Source: CAIMUS01 sp963708455
Lineage (GTDB): Bacteria; Pseudomonadota; Gammaproteobacteria; Competibacterales; Competibacteraceae
Length of the DNA stretch: 64,000 nucleotides
NCBI GenBank assembly: GCA_963708455.1
Contig: CAVPSQ010000004.1
Coordinates: forward strand, 744,001-808,000
Reading direction: 5' to 3'
Below the pieces are notes generated by a model. It was not told where the DNA came from. It worked only from the letters and a program-made list of their open reading frames with translations, and searched no databases. A program made the translations under genes and the position numbers. Position 1 is the first letter of the stretch; every line of letters starts with the position of its first letter. Shown here piece by piece: positions 26,311-35,964 of the stretch.

Positions 26311-27534
26311 ATGACCCGCATGTCCGACCCGAGTACCGACTTTGCACCGTTGCGCCTGAAGAAGAATGAAGAACGGCGCCTGCGCGCTGGCCACCTGTGG
26401 GTGTACAGCAACGAAGTGGACACTGACGTGACCCCGCTGAAAAGCTTCGAACCTGGCCAGCCGGTCGTCTTCCAGGCGCACAACGGCAAAACCCTGGGCA
26501 CGGGTTATGTCAATCCTCATGTGCTGCTCTGTGCCCGGCTGGTCAGCCGCGACCCGGACCATCCGCTCGGCCCCTCACTGCTGGTGCACCGGCTCAATGT
26601 GGCGCTGGCGTTGCGCGAGCGGCTGTACCCCAACGCCTGCTACCGGCTGGTCTACGGCGAGGCCGACGGCCTGCCGGGGCTAGTGGTAGATCGTTACGGC
26701 GAGGTCTGCGTGGCCCAGCTCACCACCGCCGGGATGGAGCGCCTGCAAGACGCCGTGCTGGCAGCGCTACACCAAGTACTCAAACCGGCCGCCGTGCTGT
26801 GGCGCAACGACAGTCCCGTGCGGGTGCTGGAAGGTTTGCCGGTCTATGTGCAGAGCGCCGCCGGACAGCCACCGGAAACGGTAACCCTGGTGGAAAACGG
26901 GGCGCAGTTTCAGGTTCCCCTGTGGGGCGGACAGAAAACCGGCTGGTTCTACGATCAGCAGGACAACCGCGCCCGGCTGCTCAAATACGTCCGTGACCGG
27001 CGGGTGCTGGACGTGTTCAGCTATCTGGGCGCCTGGGGCATCCAGGCGGTGCTGCACGGCGCGCGCGCGGCCGTGTGCGTGGATGCGTCCGCCACAGCCT
27101 TGGAGCAGCTGCGCGCTAATGTGGCGATTAACGCCGCCGGCGACCGGATCAGCGTACAGCAGGGCGACGCCTTCGCCGTTTTGAAAACTCTGCGCGAAGC
27201 CCACGAACGCTTCAATATCGTGATTCTGGACCCGCCCGCCTTCATCAAACGCAGCAAGGACATGCGCGCCGGCATGCAGGCGTACCGGCGGCTCAACGAA
27301 ATGGCCATGCAGGTACTGGCGAAAGACGGTCTGCTGGTATCCTGTTCCTGCTCGCAGCAATTGCCGCCGCCGGCCCTGGAGCAGATACTATTGCAGGCTG
27401 CCCGACATCTGGACCGTTCGCTGCAATTGCTGGAACGCGGTCAGCAGGCGCCGGACCATCCGACGCACCCCGCCATTGCCGAGACCTCTTATCTTAAAGC
27501 CCTGTTCGCCCGGCTGCTGCCGGCTTCCTTCTGA
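26311..27534 (+). CDS. rlmI: 23S rRNA (cytosine-5) methyltransferase RlmI-like
   Basis: A 407-residue class I SAM methyltransferase. The N-terminal PUA domain reads RLKKNEERRLRAGHLWVYSNEV; a central EEHAD-like region has VYGEADGLPGLVVDRYGEV; the catalytic domain has VLDVFSYLGAWGIQAVLHGA (SAM site), VILDPPAFIKR and a cysteine pair in SCSCSQQ. RlmI methylates C1962 of 23S rRNA in E. coli. ATG at 26311 is chosen; a second ATG at 26320 is equally plausible. It is followed by lgt 11 bases downstream. The 225 bases upstream hold nothing recognisable. Confidence 0.85.
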   Translation: MTRMSDPSTDFAPLRLKKNEERRLRAGHLWVYSNEVDTDVTPLKSFEPGQPVVFQAHNGKTLGTGYVNPHVLLCARLVSRDPDHPLGPSLLVHRLNVALALRERLYPNACYRLVYGEADGLPGLVVDRYGEVCVAQLTTAGMERLQDAVLAALHQVLKPAAVLWRNDSPVRVLEGLPVYVQSAAGQPPETVTLVENGAQFQVPLWGGQKTGWFYDQQDNRARLLKYVRDRRVLDVFSYLGAWGIQAVLHGARAAVCVDASATALEQLRANVAINAAGDRISVQQGDAFAVLKTLREAHERFNIVILDPPAFIKRSKDMRAGMQAYRRLNEMAMQVLAKDGLLVSCSCSQQLPPPALEQILLQAARHLDRSLQLLERGQQAPDHPTHPAIAETSYLKALFARLLPASF

Positions 27535-27545
27535 TGGATTGAACC

Positions 27546-28355
27546 ATGCTCGCACACCCCGCCATCGATCCTGTCGCCTTCAGCATCGGCCCGCTGAAGG
27601 TGCATTGGTACGGTCTGATGTATCTGTTCGGCTTCGCCGCCGGCTGGATCCTGGGCCGCTATCGCGCCGCGCGTCCCGGTTACGGCTGGCGCCCCGAACA
27701 GATCGATGATCTGGTGTTCTACATCGCGATGGGCGTCGTGCTCGGCGGGCGCAGCGGTTATGTGCTCTTCTACAGTTTCGCTGCTTTTCTACATAACCCG
27801 TTGATGCTGTTCAAGGTCTGGGAGGGCGGCATGTCCTTTCACGGCGGCCTGCTGGGCGTGCTGGTGGCCATGTGGCTGTACGGACGCAAGTTCGGCAAGC
27901 GTTTCTTCGAGGTCACCGATTTTATCGCCCCGCTGACGCCGCCCGGCCTGTTGTTCGGGCGCATCGGCAATTTCATCAACGGCGAATTGTGGGGGCGAGT
28001 CAGCGAGGCCCCTTGGGCGATGACGTTCGGCGACCCGCACGCCGGCGGGCTACCGCGCCATCCGTCGCAGTTGTATGAAGCTTTTCTGGAAGGCATCGTA
28101 TTATTCGTTATCCTCTGGCTGTATTCCGCTAAACCGCGCCCCACCCGGGCCGTTTCTGGCTTGTTTCTGATCTGTTATGGCCTGTTTCGCTGCGCCATCG
28201 AATGGTTCCGCGAACCCGATGCGCAGCTGGGTTTCATCGCGTTTAACTGGCTGACGATGGGACAGTTGCTGAGCCTGCCCATGATCCTGTTCGGGATTGT
28301 GCTGCTGGCTTCGGCCCGACGCCGGGATTTGATTGATCCCCGCGAGGCCCACTGA
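27546..28355 (+). CDS. lgt: Prolipoprotein diacylglyceryl transferase Lgt
   Basis: A 269-residue membrane enzyme with about seven hydrophobic helices. The family signature GRIGNFINGELWGR, the substrate-binding Arg in GRSGYVLFY, and HGGLLGVL are present. Lgt moves diacylglycerol from phosphatidylglycerol to the lipobox Cys of prolipoproteins, the first step of lipoprotein maturation. It is followed directly by thyA, the common lgt-thyA order in proteobacteria (one-base gap between stop and start). Confidence 0.93.
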   Translation: MLAHPAIDPVAFSIGPLKVHWYGLMYLFGFAAGWILGRYRAARPGYGWRPEQIDDLVFYIAMGVVLGGRSGYVLFYSFAAFLHNPLMLFKVWEGGMSFHGGLLGVLVAMWLYGRKFGKRFFEVTDFIAPLTPPGLLFGRIGNFINGELWGRVSEAPWAMTFGDPHAGGLPRHPSQLYEAFLEGIVLFVILWLYSAKPRPTRAVSGLFLICYGLFRCAIEWFREPDAQLGFIAFNWLTMGQLLSLPMILFGIVLLASARRRDLIDPREAH

Positions 28356-28356
28356 C

Positions 28357-29151
28357 ATGCGACAGTACCTGGATTTACTGCGCCAGGTGCTGGAACACGG
28401 CGTTCGCAAGGCAGATCGGACCGGCGTCGGCACGCTGTCGGTGTTCGGCTATCAACTGCGCTGCGATCTGCAAGCGGGATTTCCCTTGCTGACCACCAAA
28501 AAGCTGCACGTCAAATCCATCATCCACGAATTATTGTGGTTCCTGCGCGGCGACACCAACATCCGCTATCTGCGCGAGCACGGCGTGACTATATGGGATG
28601 AATGGGCGGATGCCACCGGTGAACTGGGACCGGTGTACGGCTATCAATGGCGCTCCTGGCCGACGCCGGAGGGCAGGCCTATCGACCAGATCGGTCAGGT
28701 GGTCGAGCAGCTTCGCGTAGACCCGGACTCTCGCCGCCATCTGGTCAGCGCCTGGAATGTGGCGGACCTCGGCAAAATGCAACTACCCCCTTGCCATTTC
28801 TGTTTTCAGTTCTATGTAGCCAAGGGCAGGCTGTCCTGTCTGTTCACCATGCGCAGCGTGGATATCTTCCTGGGATTGCCATTCAATATCGCCAGTTACG
28901 CGCTGCTGACGCACCTGGTCGCCCGGCAGAGCGACCTGGAGGTGGGCGAGTTGATTTTTTCGGGCGGCGATACCCATCTCTATCTCAACCATCTGGAGCA
29001 GGCCCGGTTACAACTCACTCGCGCCCCCTATCCCCTGCCACAACTGCTTATCCGGCGTCAGCCAGCGGCGCTGTTCGAGTATCGCTATGAGGATTTCGAG
29101 ATCTTGAATTATCAGGCGCATCCTACTATCAAGGCGCCGATCGCCGTCTAG
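28357..29151 (+). CDS. thyA: Thymidylate synthase ThyA
   Basis: A 264-residue enzyme, the same length as E. coli ThyA. The catalytic Cys146 lies in LPPCHFCFQFYV; RTGVGTLSVFGYQLRCDL, HELLWFLRGDTNIRYL and FSGGDTHLYLNHLEQ bind dUMP and folate. It converts dUMP to dTMP using methylene-tetrahydrofolate. It starts one base after the lgt stop and is probably co-transcribed with lgt. A 42-base gap follows before hypF. Confidence 0.95.
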   Translation: MRQYLDLLRQVLEHGVRKADRTGVGTLSVFGYQLRCDLQAGFPLLTTKKLHVKSIIHELLWFLRGDTNIRYLREHGVTIWDEWADATGELGPVYGYQWRSWPTPEGRPIDQIGQVVEQLRVDPDSRRHLVSAWNVADLGKMQLPPCHFCFQFYVAKGRLSCLFTMRSVDIFLGLPFNIASYALLTHLVARQSDLEVGELIFSGGDTHLYLNHLEQARLQLTRAPYPLPQLLIRRQPAALFEYRYEDFEILNYQAHPTIKAPIAV

Positions 29152-29193
29152 CTAAACCCCCTTGCCAGCCCCGGATGCACTGCGCTTAGCACT

Positions 29194-31458
29194 ATGCAGC
29201 AACAACCTGATCATTGGGCAACGTTAAGCGCCCTGCACCTGCGCGTCCACGGCCGGGTACAGGGAGTCGGCTTCCGCCCTTTCGTCTACCGCCTCGCGCA
29301 CGACTTCGGCCTTAGCGGTTGGGTGCAGAATCGCAGCGGCGAGGTAGAAATTCGGATTCAGGGCGAGCCTGCCATCCTGGACGCTTTTCAAGAGGCACTG
29401 CTGCTGCAGGCGCCGCCTCTGGCCCGGCCGCAACTCGGCCGGGTCGAAGCTGTCGCCTGGAGCGCCTGCGACGGCTTCACTATCCGGCCCAGTGCTGCCG
29501 CCGAGTCGCCGGACATCCACGTGCCCCCGGATTGCTTCACCTGCGCTGACTGTCTGGCCGAATTGCACGATCCCCAGGCGCGGCGTTACCGCTATCCCTT
29601 CATTAACTGCACCCAGTGCGGACCGCGCTACACCCTTATCCGGGCCTTGCCTTACGACCGTCCCAACACCACGCTGGCGGATTTTCCGCTGTGCCCGGAG
29701 TGCAGTAACGACTATCACGACCCGCTGAACCGGCGTTTCCATGCACAGCCGCTGGCCTGCTCCGCCTGCGGACCGCAGCTCGAATTTCATGCGGGCGACC
29801 GGACTCTGCAAGGAGAAGCTGCCCTGGCGGCCTGCGTCGCCGCCCTGCGGGCCGGTCGCATCGTCGCGGTGAAAGGAGTCGGCGGCTACCATCTACTGTG
29901 CGACGCCGCCAATCCGGCCGCGGTGCGACTGCTGCGACAACGTAAACGCCGGCCCGACAAGCCGCTGGCGGTCATGTTTCCGCAGCGCGGTGAGGATGGT
30001 TTGGATGCGCTGCGCGCCTGCGTGGAACTGGAGAATCCGGCGGCTGCGCTGCTGCACGATCCCCTGCGGCCTATTGTATTGGCGCCGCCGCGGGCTGATG
30101 GGCCGCTCGCGCCGGAACTGGCGCCGGGATTGCGGGAACTGGGGGTCTTGCTGCCCTACAGTCCGCTGCATCACCTGTTGCTGGACGACTGCGGCGGGCC
30201 GCTGGTGGCGACCTCCGGCAATATCAGCGGCGAACCGGTCATTACCGACAACCCGCAGGCACAGCGCCGGTTAAGCGCCGTGGCTGATGCCTTTCTGCAC
30301 CATAATCGCCCCATCGAGCGCCCGGCGGACGATGCGGTGTACCGGATCGTCGCCGAGCGGGCCCGGCCGCTGCGGCTGGGGCGCGGTGGCGCACCGCTGG
30401 AGCTGTCTTTAAGCCGGCCGGTACGGGAACCGGTATTGGCGCTGGGGGGCCACTTCAAGGTCACGGTCGCACTGGCCTGGGGACAGCGGGTAGTCGTTTC
30501 ACCGCATATCGGCGAACTGGAGTCACCGCGCTGCCTGGCGGTGTTTCAGCAGGTGTGCGCCGATCTGCAACGGCTGTACGAGGTGACGGCGCAGCGGCTG
30601 CTCTGCGATGCCCATCCGAACTATGCCAGTACCCGCTGGGCGCAAACCCAGCAACTGCCCGTGACCCGAATCTTCCATCATTACGCCCATGCATCGGCCC
30701 TGGCGGGGGAAGAGCCGGCCGTGGACCGCTGGCTGATGTTCACCTGGGACGGCGTGGGCTACGGCCCTGATGGCACGCTGTGGGGCGGCGAAACACTGTG
30801 GGGCTGTCCCGGCAACTGGCGGCGGGTGGCGAGCTTACGCCGGTTTCGCCTACCGGGCGGCGACCAGGCCGGACGGGAGCCCTGGCGTTCGGCGGCGGCG
30901 CTGTGCTGGGAGGCGGGTCTGGCCTGGCGGGAGCCATCTCTGGACGGTCTGGAACTGGCGCGGCACGCCTGGGAGCGGGGTTTGAACAGTCCGGTGAGTT
31001 CCGCCGCCGGGCGGTTATGGGATGCAGCGGCGGCGCTGGTCACCGGTCTGCACCACACCAGCTTCGAGGGCCAGGGACCGATGCAACTGGAAGCGCTGGC
31101 GGAGGGCGCCGGGCAGGTGGTGGAACTGCCCTTGCTGGATGACGGTCAGGTGCTCAGGCTGGATTGGTCGCCGTTATTGCCGCTGTTGCAGGATGCGAAC
31201 CTGGCGGTTGCCCAGCGGGCGGCGCTGTTCCATGACAGCATGGCTGAGGCCATCGTGCAGCAAACGCTGCTGTTGCGCACCCGGTATTGTTTCGACGCGG
31301 TCGGCTTGACTGGCGGCGTGTTTCAGAACCGGCGGTTGGGCGAAACCGTAGTGGCGCGGCTGCAAACCCACGGTATGGCGGTTCGTCTGCCGCAAATCGT
31401 GCCTTGTAATGACGGTGGTTTGAGTTACGGTCAGGTGATCGAAGCGACCGCATCGTAG
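29194..31458 (+). CDS. hypF: Carbamoyltransferase HypF ([NiFe] hydrogenase maturation)
   Basis: A 754-residue protein of normal length. Residues about 13-95 are an acylphosphatase domain (GRVQGVGFRPFVYRLA); two zinc fingers follow (CFTCADCLAEL, CTQCGPRYT, then CPECSNDYHDP, CSACGP); next a YrdC-like domain (AVKGVGGYHLLCDAAN) and a Kae1-like C-terminal domain (HHYAHASALAGEEPAV, LTGGVFQNRRLGE). HypF makes thiocarbamate on HypE, the source of the CN ligands of hydrogenase. No hydrogenase or other hyp gene is in the window. A heptamer array lies 22 bases after the stop. Confidence 0.95.
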   Translation: MQQQPDHWATLSALHLRVHGRVQGVGFRPFVYRLAHDFGLSGWVQNRSGEVEIRIQGEPAILDAFQEALLLQAPPLARPQLGRVEAVAWSACDGFTIRPSAAAESPDIHVPPDCFTCADCLAELHDPQARRYRYPFINCTQCGPRYTLIRALPYDRPNTTLADFPLCPECSNDYHDPLNRRFHAQPLACSACGPQLEFHAGDRTLQGEAALAACVAALRAGRIVAVKGVGGYHLLCDAANPAAVRLLRQRKRRPDKPLAVMFPQRGEDGLDALRACVELENPAAALLHDPLRPIVLAPPRADGPLAPELAPGLRELGVLLPYSPLHHLLLDDCGGPLVATSGNISGEPVITDNPQAQRRLSAVADAFLHHNRPIERPADDAVYRIVAERARPLRLGRGGAPLELSLSRPVREPVLALGGHFKVTVALAWGQRVVVSPHIGELESPRCLAVFQQVCADLQRLYEVTAQRLLCDAHPNYASTRWAQTQQLPVTRIFHHYAHASALAGEEPAVDRWLMFTWDGVGYGPDGTLWGGETLWGCPGNWRRVASLRRFRLPGGDQAGREPWRSAAALCWEAGLAWREPSLDGLELARHAWERGLNSPVSSAAGRLWDAAAALVTGLHHTSFEGQGPMQLEALAEGAGQVVELPLLDDGQVLRLDWSPLLPLLQDANLAVAQRAALFHDSMAEAIVQQTLLLRTRYCFDAVGLTGGVFQNRRLGETVVARLQTHGMAVRLPQIVPCNDGGLSYGQVIEATAS

Positions 31459-31480
31459 CAATCGGACTGTTCCAGGACCC

Positions 31481-31520
31481 GTGGCTTGTGGCTTGTGGCT
31501 TGTGGCTTGTGGCTTGTGCC
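31481..31520. repeat. GTGGCTT heptamer array (5 units) after hypF
   Basis: Five perfect GTGGCTT units span 31481-31515, then a partial GTGCC. No flanking direct duplication was seen here. Same strand and same position class (just after a gene end) as the arrays at 18344, 22119 and 40938. Confidence 0.85.
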
Positions 31521-31529
31521 GACAATCCT

Positions 31530-31745
31530 TTACCCGCACAGCATCTGTTCTATCACCTCGGCGTCCAGCTCTTCCAGCAGCCGCTCCAAGGCGGCGGGCC
31601 GCACCGCGTCCCCCAATAGCTCCACGCCATCCCCCGTGGCGCAGATGCGCAGCCGGATGCGGCGTCCTTGTGGGTCGTGCGGATACTCTTCCGGCTGAAT
31701 CAGCTCCGGCAAATGCGCTACAAACTGATAGTCCACCATCGGCAT
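31530..31745 (-). CDS. Small acidic protein of unknown function
   Basis: A 71-residue frame with a good GGAGAG ribosome-binding site before ATG 31745. The sequence is acidic and hydrophilic (HLPELIQPEEYPHDPQGRR, then LERLLEELDAEVIEQML); no membrane segment or known motif was recognised. It lies downstream of the OmpA-like gene on the same strand, past a strong hairpin. It is convergent with hypF. Confidence 0.5.
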   Translation of the reverse strand: MPMVDYQFVAHLPELIQPEEYPHDPQGRRIRLRICATGDGVELLGDAVRPAALERLLEELDAEVIEQMLCG

Positions 31746-31767
31746 TTTCTCTCCGCCGTTAAAACCA

Positions 31768-31806
31768 GCCGGCGCCGTCCATCCATTGGGATATGACGGC
31801 GCCGGC
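31768..31806 (-). terminator. Hairpin terminator after the OmpA-like gene
   Basis: A perfect 12-bp stem, GCCGGCGCCGTC (31768-31779) with GACGGCGCCGGC (31795-31806) and a 15-base loop. On the minus strand it is followed by GGTTTTAA, so it can terminate the gene ending at 31871. Confidence 0.65.
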
Positions 31807-31870
31807 GCTTGGTCACCTCGACAGCCGCCGCGGCCAGTGCACCGCCGGCAACTCGCGCCGGACGGCGCGG

Positions 31871-33271
31871 TTACTTCACCAGGCTATACTCGATGCGACG
31901 ATTCTGGAAGCGGCCCTGCTCGGTATCATTGCTGGCTACCGGCCGGCTACCACCATGACCCTTGGCCTGGAGCATGGCGGGATCGACGCCCAGTTTAACC
32001 AGCGCATCACGCACGGCTTCGGCGCGCGCCTGCGACAGTTGCAGGTTGGCGTTGGGGTCACCGGTATTGTCGGTGTGACCGCCAATTTCGATCCTGGCAT
32101 CTGCCGGAGCGGCTTTGAGCGCCGCCGCCGCCTGTTCAATCAAATCCTTGCTGTCCGCAGGAATCTGGGCGCTGCCAGTGGTGAAGTTGATGATAATGAG
32201 GTTCAACGTGCTGACCAGATCGGCGCCGCTGTAGCCGGACTTGAGCTGCTTGAAGGCTTGCGCCGCCTTTTCATTGGCCGCCCGGATCGCCTCTTCCAAC
32301 GTGAAGGTTGGGGCGCCGGTCAGCGCGCCGATCTGGAAGTTGGGGCCGAAAATGCTCCTGAGGCGATTGACCAGGGTCATTCTATCCGCTTCCGGAATAG
32401 CGCCCCCAACGTTGATGGAATCGCCGTCGAACACCACCTGCGCGCCCGGCAGCTGCAGATCGGGTAGAAAAGAGGCCAGACCGGCCAGCCAGCCCGCCGG
32501 CTTGGCGGCCGGGTTCAAATTGAGGTCGCCATTGATGTTGTCCATTCCGAATGCCGTTTTCAGGCTGTCCAGGATGGATGTCCGGGTTGCTTCATCCGGC
32601 ACGACGCCGGAAAAACCGATCTTACCGGTGCTATTGTCGAGCGACAGCCGGGAATTGATCATAGGGACCGGAGCGGGCGTCACGACCGGCGCCGGGGTGG
32701 GCGTCACGGCAACGGTCTGCGGCGCGGTGGCGGCGCCGGGCGCTTGCGCGACGCTTTGCGGCGCTTGGCTACAGGAGCGGTAACCCCAGGCCGCGAGGCC
32801 GGCCAGCACTACCAGTGGCAGTATGCCCAGCCAGGCCGGGACGGCGCGCCGGGTTTCCCCTAGCGCGGCCCCGGCGGCGCCGGGCAGATAGTCCTTGACG
32901 GAATCCGGCAAACCGTTGGGCACATAACCATCAGGGGTCAATTGCTTCACTACCTGTGGAATCATATAAGCCAGGGCTGAACTGGCGGTCGGCTGGGCCA
33001 GTCCGACAGTCGCGGCAACCTGCTGTACAGTATCCTTGCCAAGGGCACTTTCGAGTTGTGCCGGGGACAGCGATTGGGCGGGACCGCTGCTGACCCAGGA
33101 AGACACCAGCTCGTTTAGACCGGCCTGGTTGAACCGGCTCAGGAAACCCAACAGACCGCCGGTCTGCTGTGAATTCATGAGCGCCAGCAAGTTGCCCAGC
33201 AGAGAACGGGCCTTATCCCCTATGCTGAAGCGCTCGGCAACATCTTTGATAAGTAAATCAAACAACGCCAT
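31871..33271 (-). CDS. YidB-like (DUF937) and OmpA-like peptidoglycan-binding protein
   Basis: A 466-residue protein. Residues about 1-130 are a DUF937/YidB-like domain (NSQQTGGLLGFLSRFNQAGL, SPAQLESALGKDTVQQVA). One hydrophobic segment follows (AWLGILPLVVLAGLAAWGY), then a Pro/Ala/Val-rich linker, BON-like repeats, and a C-terminal OmpA domain (INFTTGSAQIPADS, GHTDNTGDPNANLQLSQARA, FQNRRIEYS) that binds peptidoglycan. It probably anchors the inner membrane to the cell wall. GAGGAGCTCC before ATG 33271 fixes the start; the frame stays open to 33370. Confidence 0.85.
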   Translation of the reverse strand: MALFDLLIKDVAERFSIGDKARSLLGNLLALMNSQQTGGLLGFLSRFNQAGLNELVSSWVSSGPAQSLSPAQLESALGKDTVQQVAATVGLAQPTASSALAYMIPQVVKQLTPDGYVPNGLPDSVKDYLPGAAGAALGETRRAVPAWLGILPLVVLAGLAAWGYRSCSQAPQSVAQAPGAATAPQTVAVTPTPAPVVTPAPVPMINSRLSLDNSTGKIGFSGVVPDEATRTSILDSLKTAFGMDNINGDLNLNPAAKPAGWLAGLASFLPDLQLPGAQVVFDGDSINVGGAIPEADRMTLVNRLRSIFGPNFQIGALTGAPTFTLEEAIRAANEKAAQAFKQLKSGYSGADLVSTLNLIIINFTTGSAQIPADSKDLIEQAAAALKAAPADARIEIGGHTDNTGDPNANLQLSQARAEAVRDALVKLGVDPAMLQAKGHGGSRPVASNDTEQGRFQNRRIEYSLVK

Positions 33272-33435
33272 GGCGGAGCTCCTCGGTAAACGAATTGTAA
33301 GGTTTGTATAGTCTGGCCATGTGGCCTGGTCAGCAGGCAGTACGATTTTCCTGATGCCACCGTGAAACATAGACTAATCAGGTGACTTACACAATCGGTC
33401 TCTTGACTCCAACCCGGCCTTCAGGCGCGCCGGCG

Positions 33436-34446
33436 TCAATCCCAACGACCCGCAATCGGGTAACCGCACTGCGCACAGGCGCCGTTCGCCAGCGCCAGCG
33501 CCCGGCTTGTCCACAGGTCCCGCGTCACCACTGCAAAACCGCAACCGGGACAGACCGTAGTGCGCGCCGCCGGACCGCAGGCCCGCTCTACATAGACATA
33601 GCGCAATCCCGACTCGCGGGCGATGGTCAGCGCCTCCTGCAGCAGATCCGGGTGGGTGGGCTGCGCCCGCCGCAAGCGGTAATCGGGCGTGAACCGCAGC
33701 AGGTGCCAGGGAATATCGGCGCTCAACTCCCGCACGGTCATGGCAATGGTCCGCAAGGATTGGGAATCGGCGTTGAATTTGGGGATCACCGGGGTGCTGA
33801 TCTCGACCCAGACGCCAGCCCGCAGGAGCGCGGCGATGGTCGCCACTACCGGCGCCGCCGGCGCGCCCGTCAGCGCCCGATGGCGGCGTTCATCCAGCGT
33901 TTTCACATCCACGTTGACCGCCGCCAGACAGGGTGCCAGTTGTTGCAGCGCCGCCGCGGTCACAAAACCGTTGCTCTTCCACAGGATTTCCACTCCGACC
34001 GTGCGCCCGGCCTCGGCCAGCGCCAGCGTGAGTTCCGCCGCCAGGCTGGGTTCCGAATAGGACAGGGCGATAGCAGCGTTCTGCTGCGCCGCGGCGGCGA
34101 CGATTGCGCCGACCTCCACCGGCTCCGCCCGCCAGGGAGCGTCCGCTATCCGACCGTACTGCGAGAGCCGGTAATTCTGGCAATACAGGCAGGTGAAGCT
34201 GCAACCCGGCGCCGCCAGGGTGAGGACTTTACGACCCGGCCGGTAATGATAGAACGGTTTGCGTTCCACGCTGTCCAGATGCCGCACTGAGGTGGCGAAG
34301 GTGGCCGTTTCCAGACCTGCGCTGCTGCGCCGCCGCACCTGGCAGAGACCGGTCTCTCCCACCTGCAGCACGCAGGCATGCGGGCATAGCGTGCAGAGCA
34401 GACCATCGCCTTGCGAACGGTAGAATTGAGCGGGACGCCAGTGCAT
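33436..34446 (-). CDS. amrS: AmmeMemoRadiSam-system radical SAM enzyme
   Basis: A 336-residue radical SAM protein. The cluster motif is C-S-F-T-C-L-Y-C-Q-N (CxxxCxxC), preceded by HYRPGRKVLTLAAPGCSF. N-terminal CTLCPHACVL and C-terminal CPGCGF and CAQCGYP are extra zinc/Fe-S type cysteine pairs, all characteristic of AmrS (COG1180/AmmeMemoRadiSam). Partner proteins AmmeMemo-A and -B are not in the window. The substrate is unknown; such enzymes resemble pyruvate formate-lyase activators. Confidence 0.82.
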   Translation of the reverse strand: MHWRPAQFYRSQGDGLLCTLCPHACVLQVGETGLCQVRRRSSAGLETATFATSVRHLDSVERKPFYHYRPGRKVLTLAAPGCSFTCLYCQNYRLSQYGRIADAPWRAEPVEVGAIVAAAAQQNAAIALSYSEPSLAAELTLALAEAGRTVGVEILWKSNGFVTAAALQQLAPCLAAVNVDVKTLDERRHRALTGAPAAPVVATIAALLRAGVWVEISTPVIPKFNADSQSLRTIAMTVRELSADIPWHLLRFTPDYRLRRAQPTHPDLLQEALTIARESGLRYVYVERACGPAARTTVCPGCGFAVVTRDLWTSRALALANGACAQCGYPIAGRWD

Positions 34447-34727
34447 ATGCGCTGTAGTGGATAAGTGCAGTAACTTTGACAGGTTAGTGTAGGCTCGACT
34501 TGGGCTATTTTAGGCCGTGGTGGTAGTAATTTAGGGTAGTTGTGCTGAGGCGCCGCACTGCTGTAGTGTGTCGGCTCTATGGTTTCCAGGCCGACGCACA
34601 CCCCATGAATGGCGGCGCGCTTTGGCTCAGCGCACCGGTCGAGCGCCGGCCTGTGAGGTTGGCCGGCGGCAAGATGCGGTTGGCTCTGTCGCCGTAATAG
34701 CTCCCTATCAACAGGAGAGAACTCCTA

Positions 34728-35549
34728 ATGCTTATCCGGGTTGGTTACGACATCATCTTCGAGCATCCGGCGCCGACGCCGATTATTACCATGCTTTACC
34801 TGCATCCCTCACGCCGGTTGTCGCTCCGCCGGGGCGACTATCTGCTGATCGAACCGCCGGTACAGGTCAGCGACTACACCGATGTTTTTGGCAACCGCTG
34901 CGATCGCCTGCTCGCGCCCGCCGGACCGATGCGCTTCTGGAACGATGCGGTGGTCGAGGACAGCGGCCAGCCGGACCGGCAGCATCCTGGCGCCGAACAG
35001 CATGAGATTTATGATTTACCGGATGAGGCGCTCCAGTTTCTGCTTGCGAGCCGCTACTGCGAGGTGGACCGGATGGTGGACCTGGCCTGGCAACTGTTCG
35101 GTTCCACGCCCAAGAACTGGGCGCGCGTACAGGCGATCTGCGATTTCGTGCACCAGCATATCCACTTCGATTATCTGCAGGCCCGACCCACGCGCACCGC
35201 CTACGAGGCTTACCAGGAGCGGGTCGGCGTCTGTCGCGACTTCACCCATCTGGCGATCACCTTCTGCCGCTGTCTGAACATTCCGGCGCGGTACTGCACC
35301 GGCTATCTGGGCGACATCGGGGTGCCGCCGACGCCTGGCCCGATGGATTTCAGCGCCTGGTTTGAGGCCTATCTGGGCGGTGACTGGTACACCTTCGACC
35401 CGCGTAATAACACACCGCGTATCGGCCGGGTGCTGATGGCCCGTGGCCGCGACGCCGCTGACGTGGCGCTCCTGACGGCATTCGGCCCCAGCCGGCTGGA
35501 CCGGTTCACGGTGTGGACCGACGCCGTGGGCGAGGATGCCCTGTTGTAG
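34728..35549 (+). CDS. Transglutaminase-like family protein
   Basis: A 273-residue protein. The N-terminal half is a beta-rich domain. The transglutaminase core has the catalytic Cys in ERVGVCRDFTHLAITFCR and Asp in WYTFDPRNN; the usual His position in H-A-W-x-E is Ser (DFSAWFEAYLGG), which I believe is normal for this subfamily. AGGAGA eight bases before ATG 34728 supports the start. It could act as a peptidase rather than a cross-linker. A perfect 14-bp hairpin follows at 35556-35588. The 280 bases upstream hold no feature I recognise. Confidence 0.75.
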   Translation: MLIRVGYDIIFEHPAPTPIITMLYLHPSRRLSLRRGDYLLIEPPVQVSDYTDVFGNRCDRLLAPAGPMRFWNDAVVEDSGQPDRQHPGAEQHEIYDLPDEALQFLLASRYCEVDRMVDLAWQLFGSTPKNWARVQAICDFVHQHIHFDYLQARPTRTAYEAYQERVGVCRDFTHLAITFCRCLNIPARYCTGYLGDIGVPPTPGPMDFSAWFEAYLGGDWYTFDPRNNTPRIGRVLMARGRDAADVALLTAFGPSRLDRFTVWTDAVGEDALL

Positions 35550-35555
35550 GTCACG

Positions 35556-35588
35556 TTCGAGCGTCACCGCTGGACGGTGACGCTCGAA
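35556..35588 (+). terminator. Strong hairpin after the transglutaminase-like gene
   Basis: TTCGAGCGTCACCG (35556-35569) and CGGTGACGCTCGAA (35575-35588) form a perfect 14-bp stem with a 5-base loop, seven bases after the stop. No T-run follows, so terminator function is inferred from stem strength. Confidence 0.5.
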
Positions 35589-35603
35589 CTCCCGTCTCGT
35601 CAG

Positions 35604-35697
35604 GCGCATTTTCCAAGAAAGATTATAGAGTATGGACCCACACCCTCCGGCCTTTTGGAGCTTCTCCACCACCGAGTCTGCTGCAGCAACTGCGCAT
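35604..35697 (+). pseudogene. Fragment of the 5' end of a Mg2+ P-type ATPase gene (copy A)
   Basis: The stretch from TTTCCAAGAA through ATAGAGTATGGACC to CTGCAGCAACTGC matches the region around the start of the intact ATPase gene at 58121, including bases upstream of the ATG. ATG at 35632 gives MDPHPPAFWSFSTTE and then leaves frame and stops. The remaining DNA to 35964 has a small hairpin (GGCGCAATAC...GTATTGCGCC type near 35742) and no gene. Confidence 0.6.
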
Positions 35698-35964
35698 CGT
35701 TAGCGGAGCGTAATGCGCTGTATGAGAGGCAGCAGCATAACGGCGCAATACGCTACGCTATTGCGCCCTACCAAACTGATAGGTGGCAAGGCGAAAAACT
35801 CGAGCCCTTGCAGTCGGTGGCGATGTTTTTGACGCCTTAACAATCACTCAGGGAGCCCTGGCCCGGGATGGCGGCGCGTTACACAGGACCCTCGTTATCG
35901 CTGGATGGTTCTTCCGGCAGAGGGAATAGTTCTTCCAACCTTAACTGATGTAAGGAGGTAATCG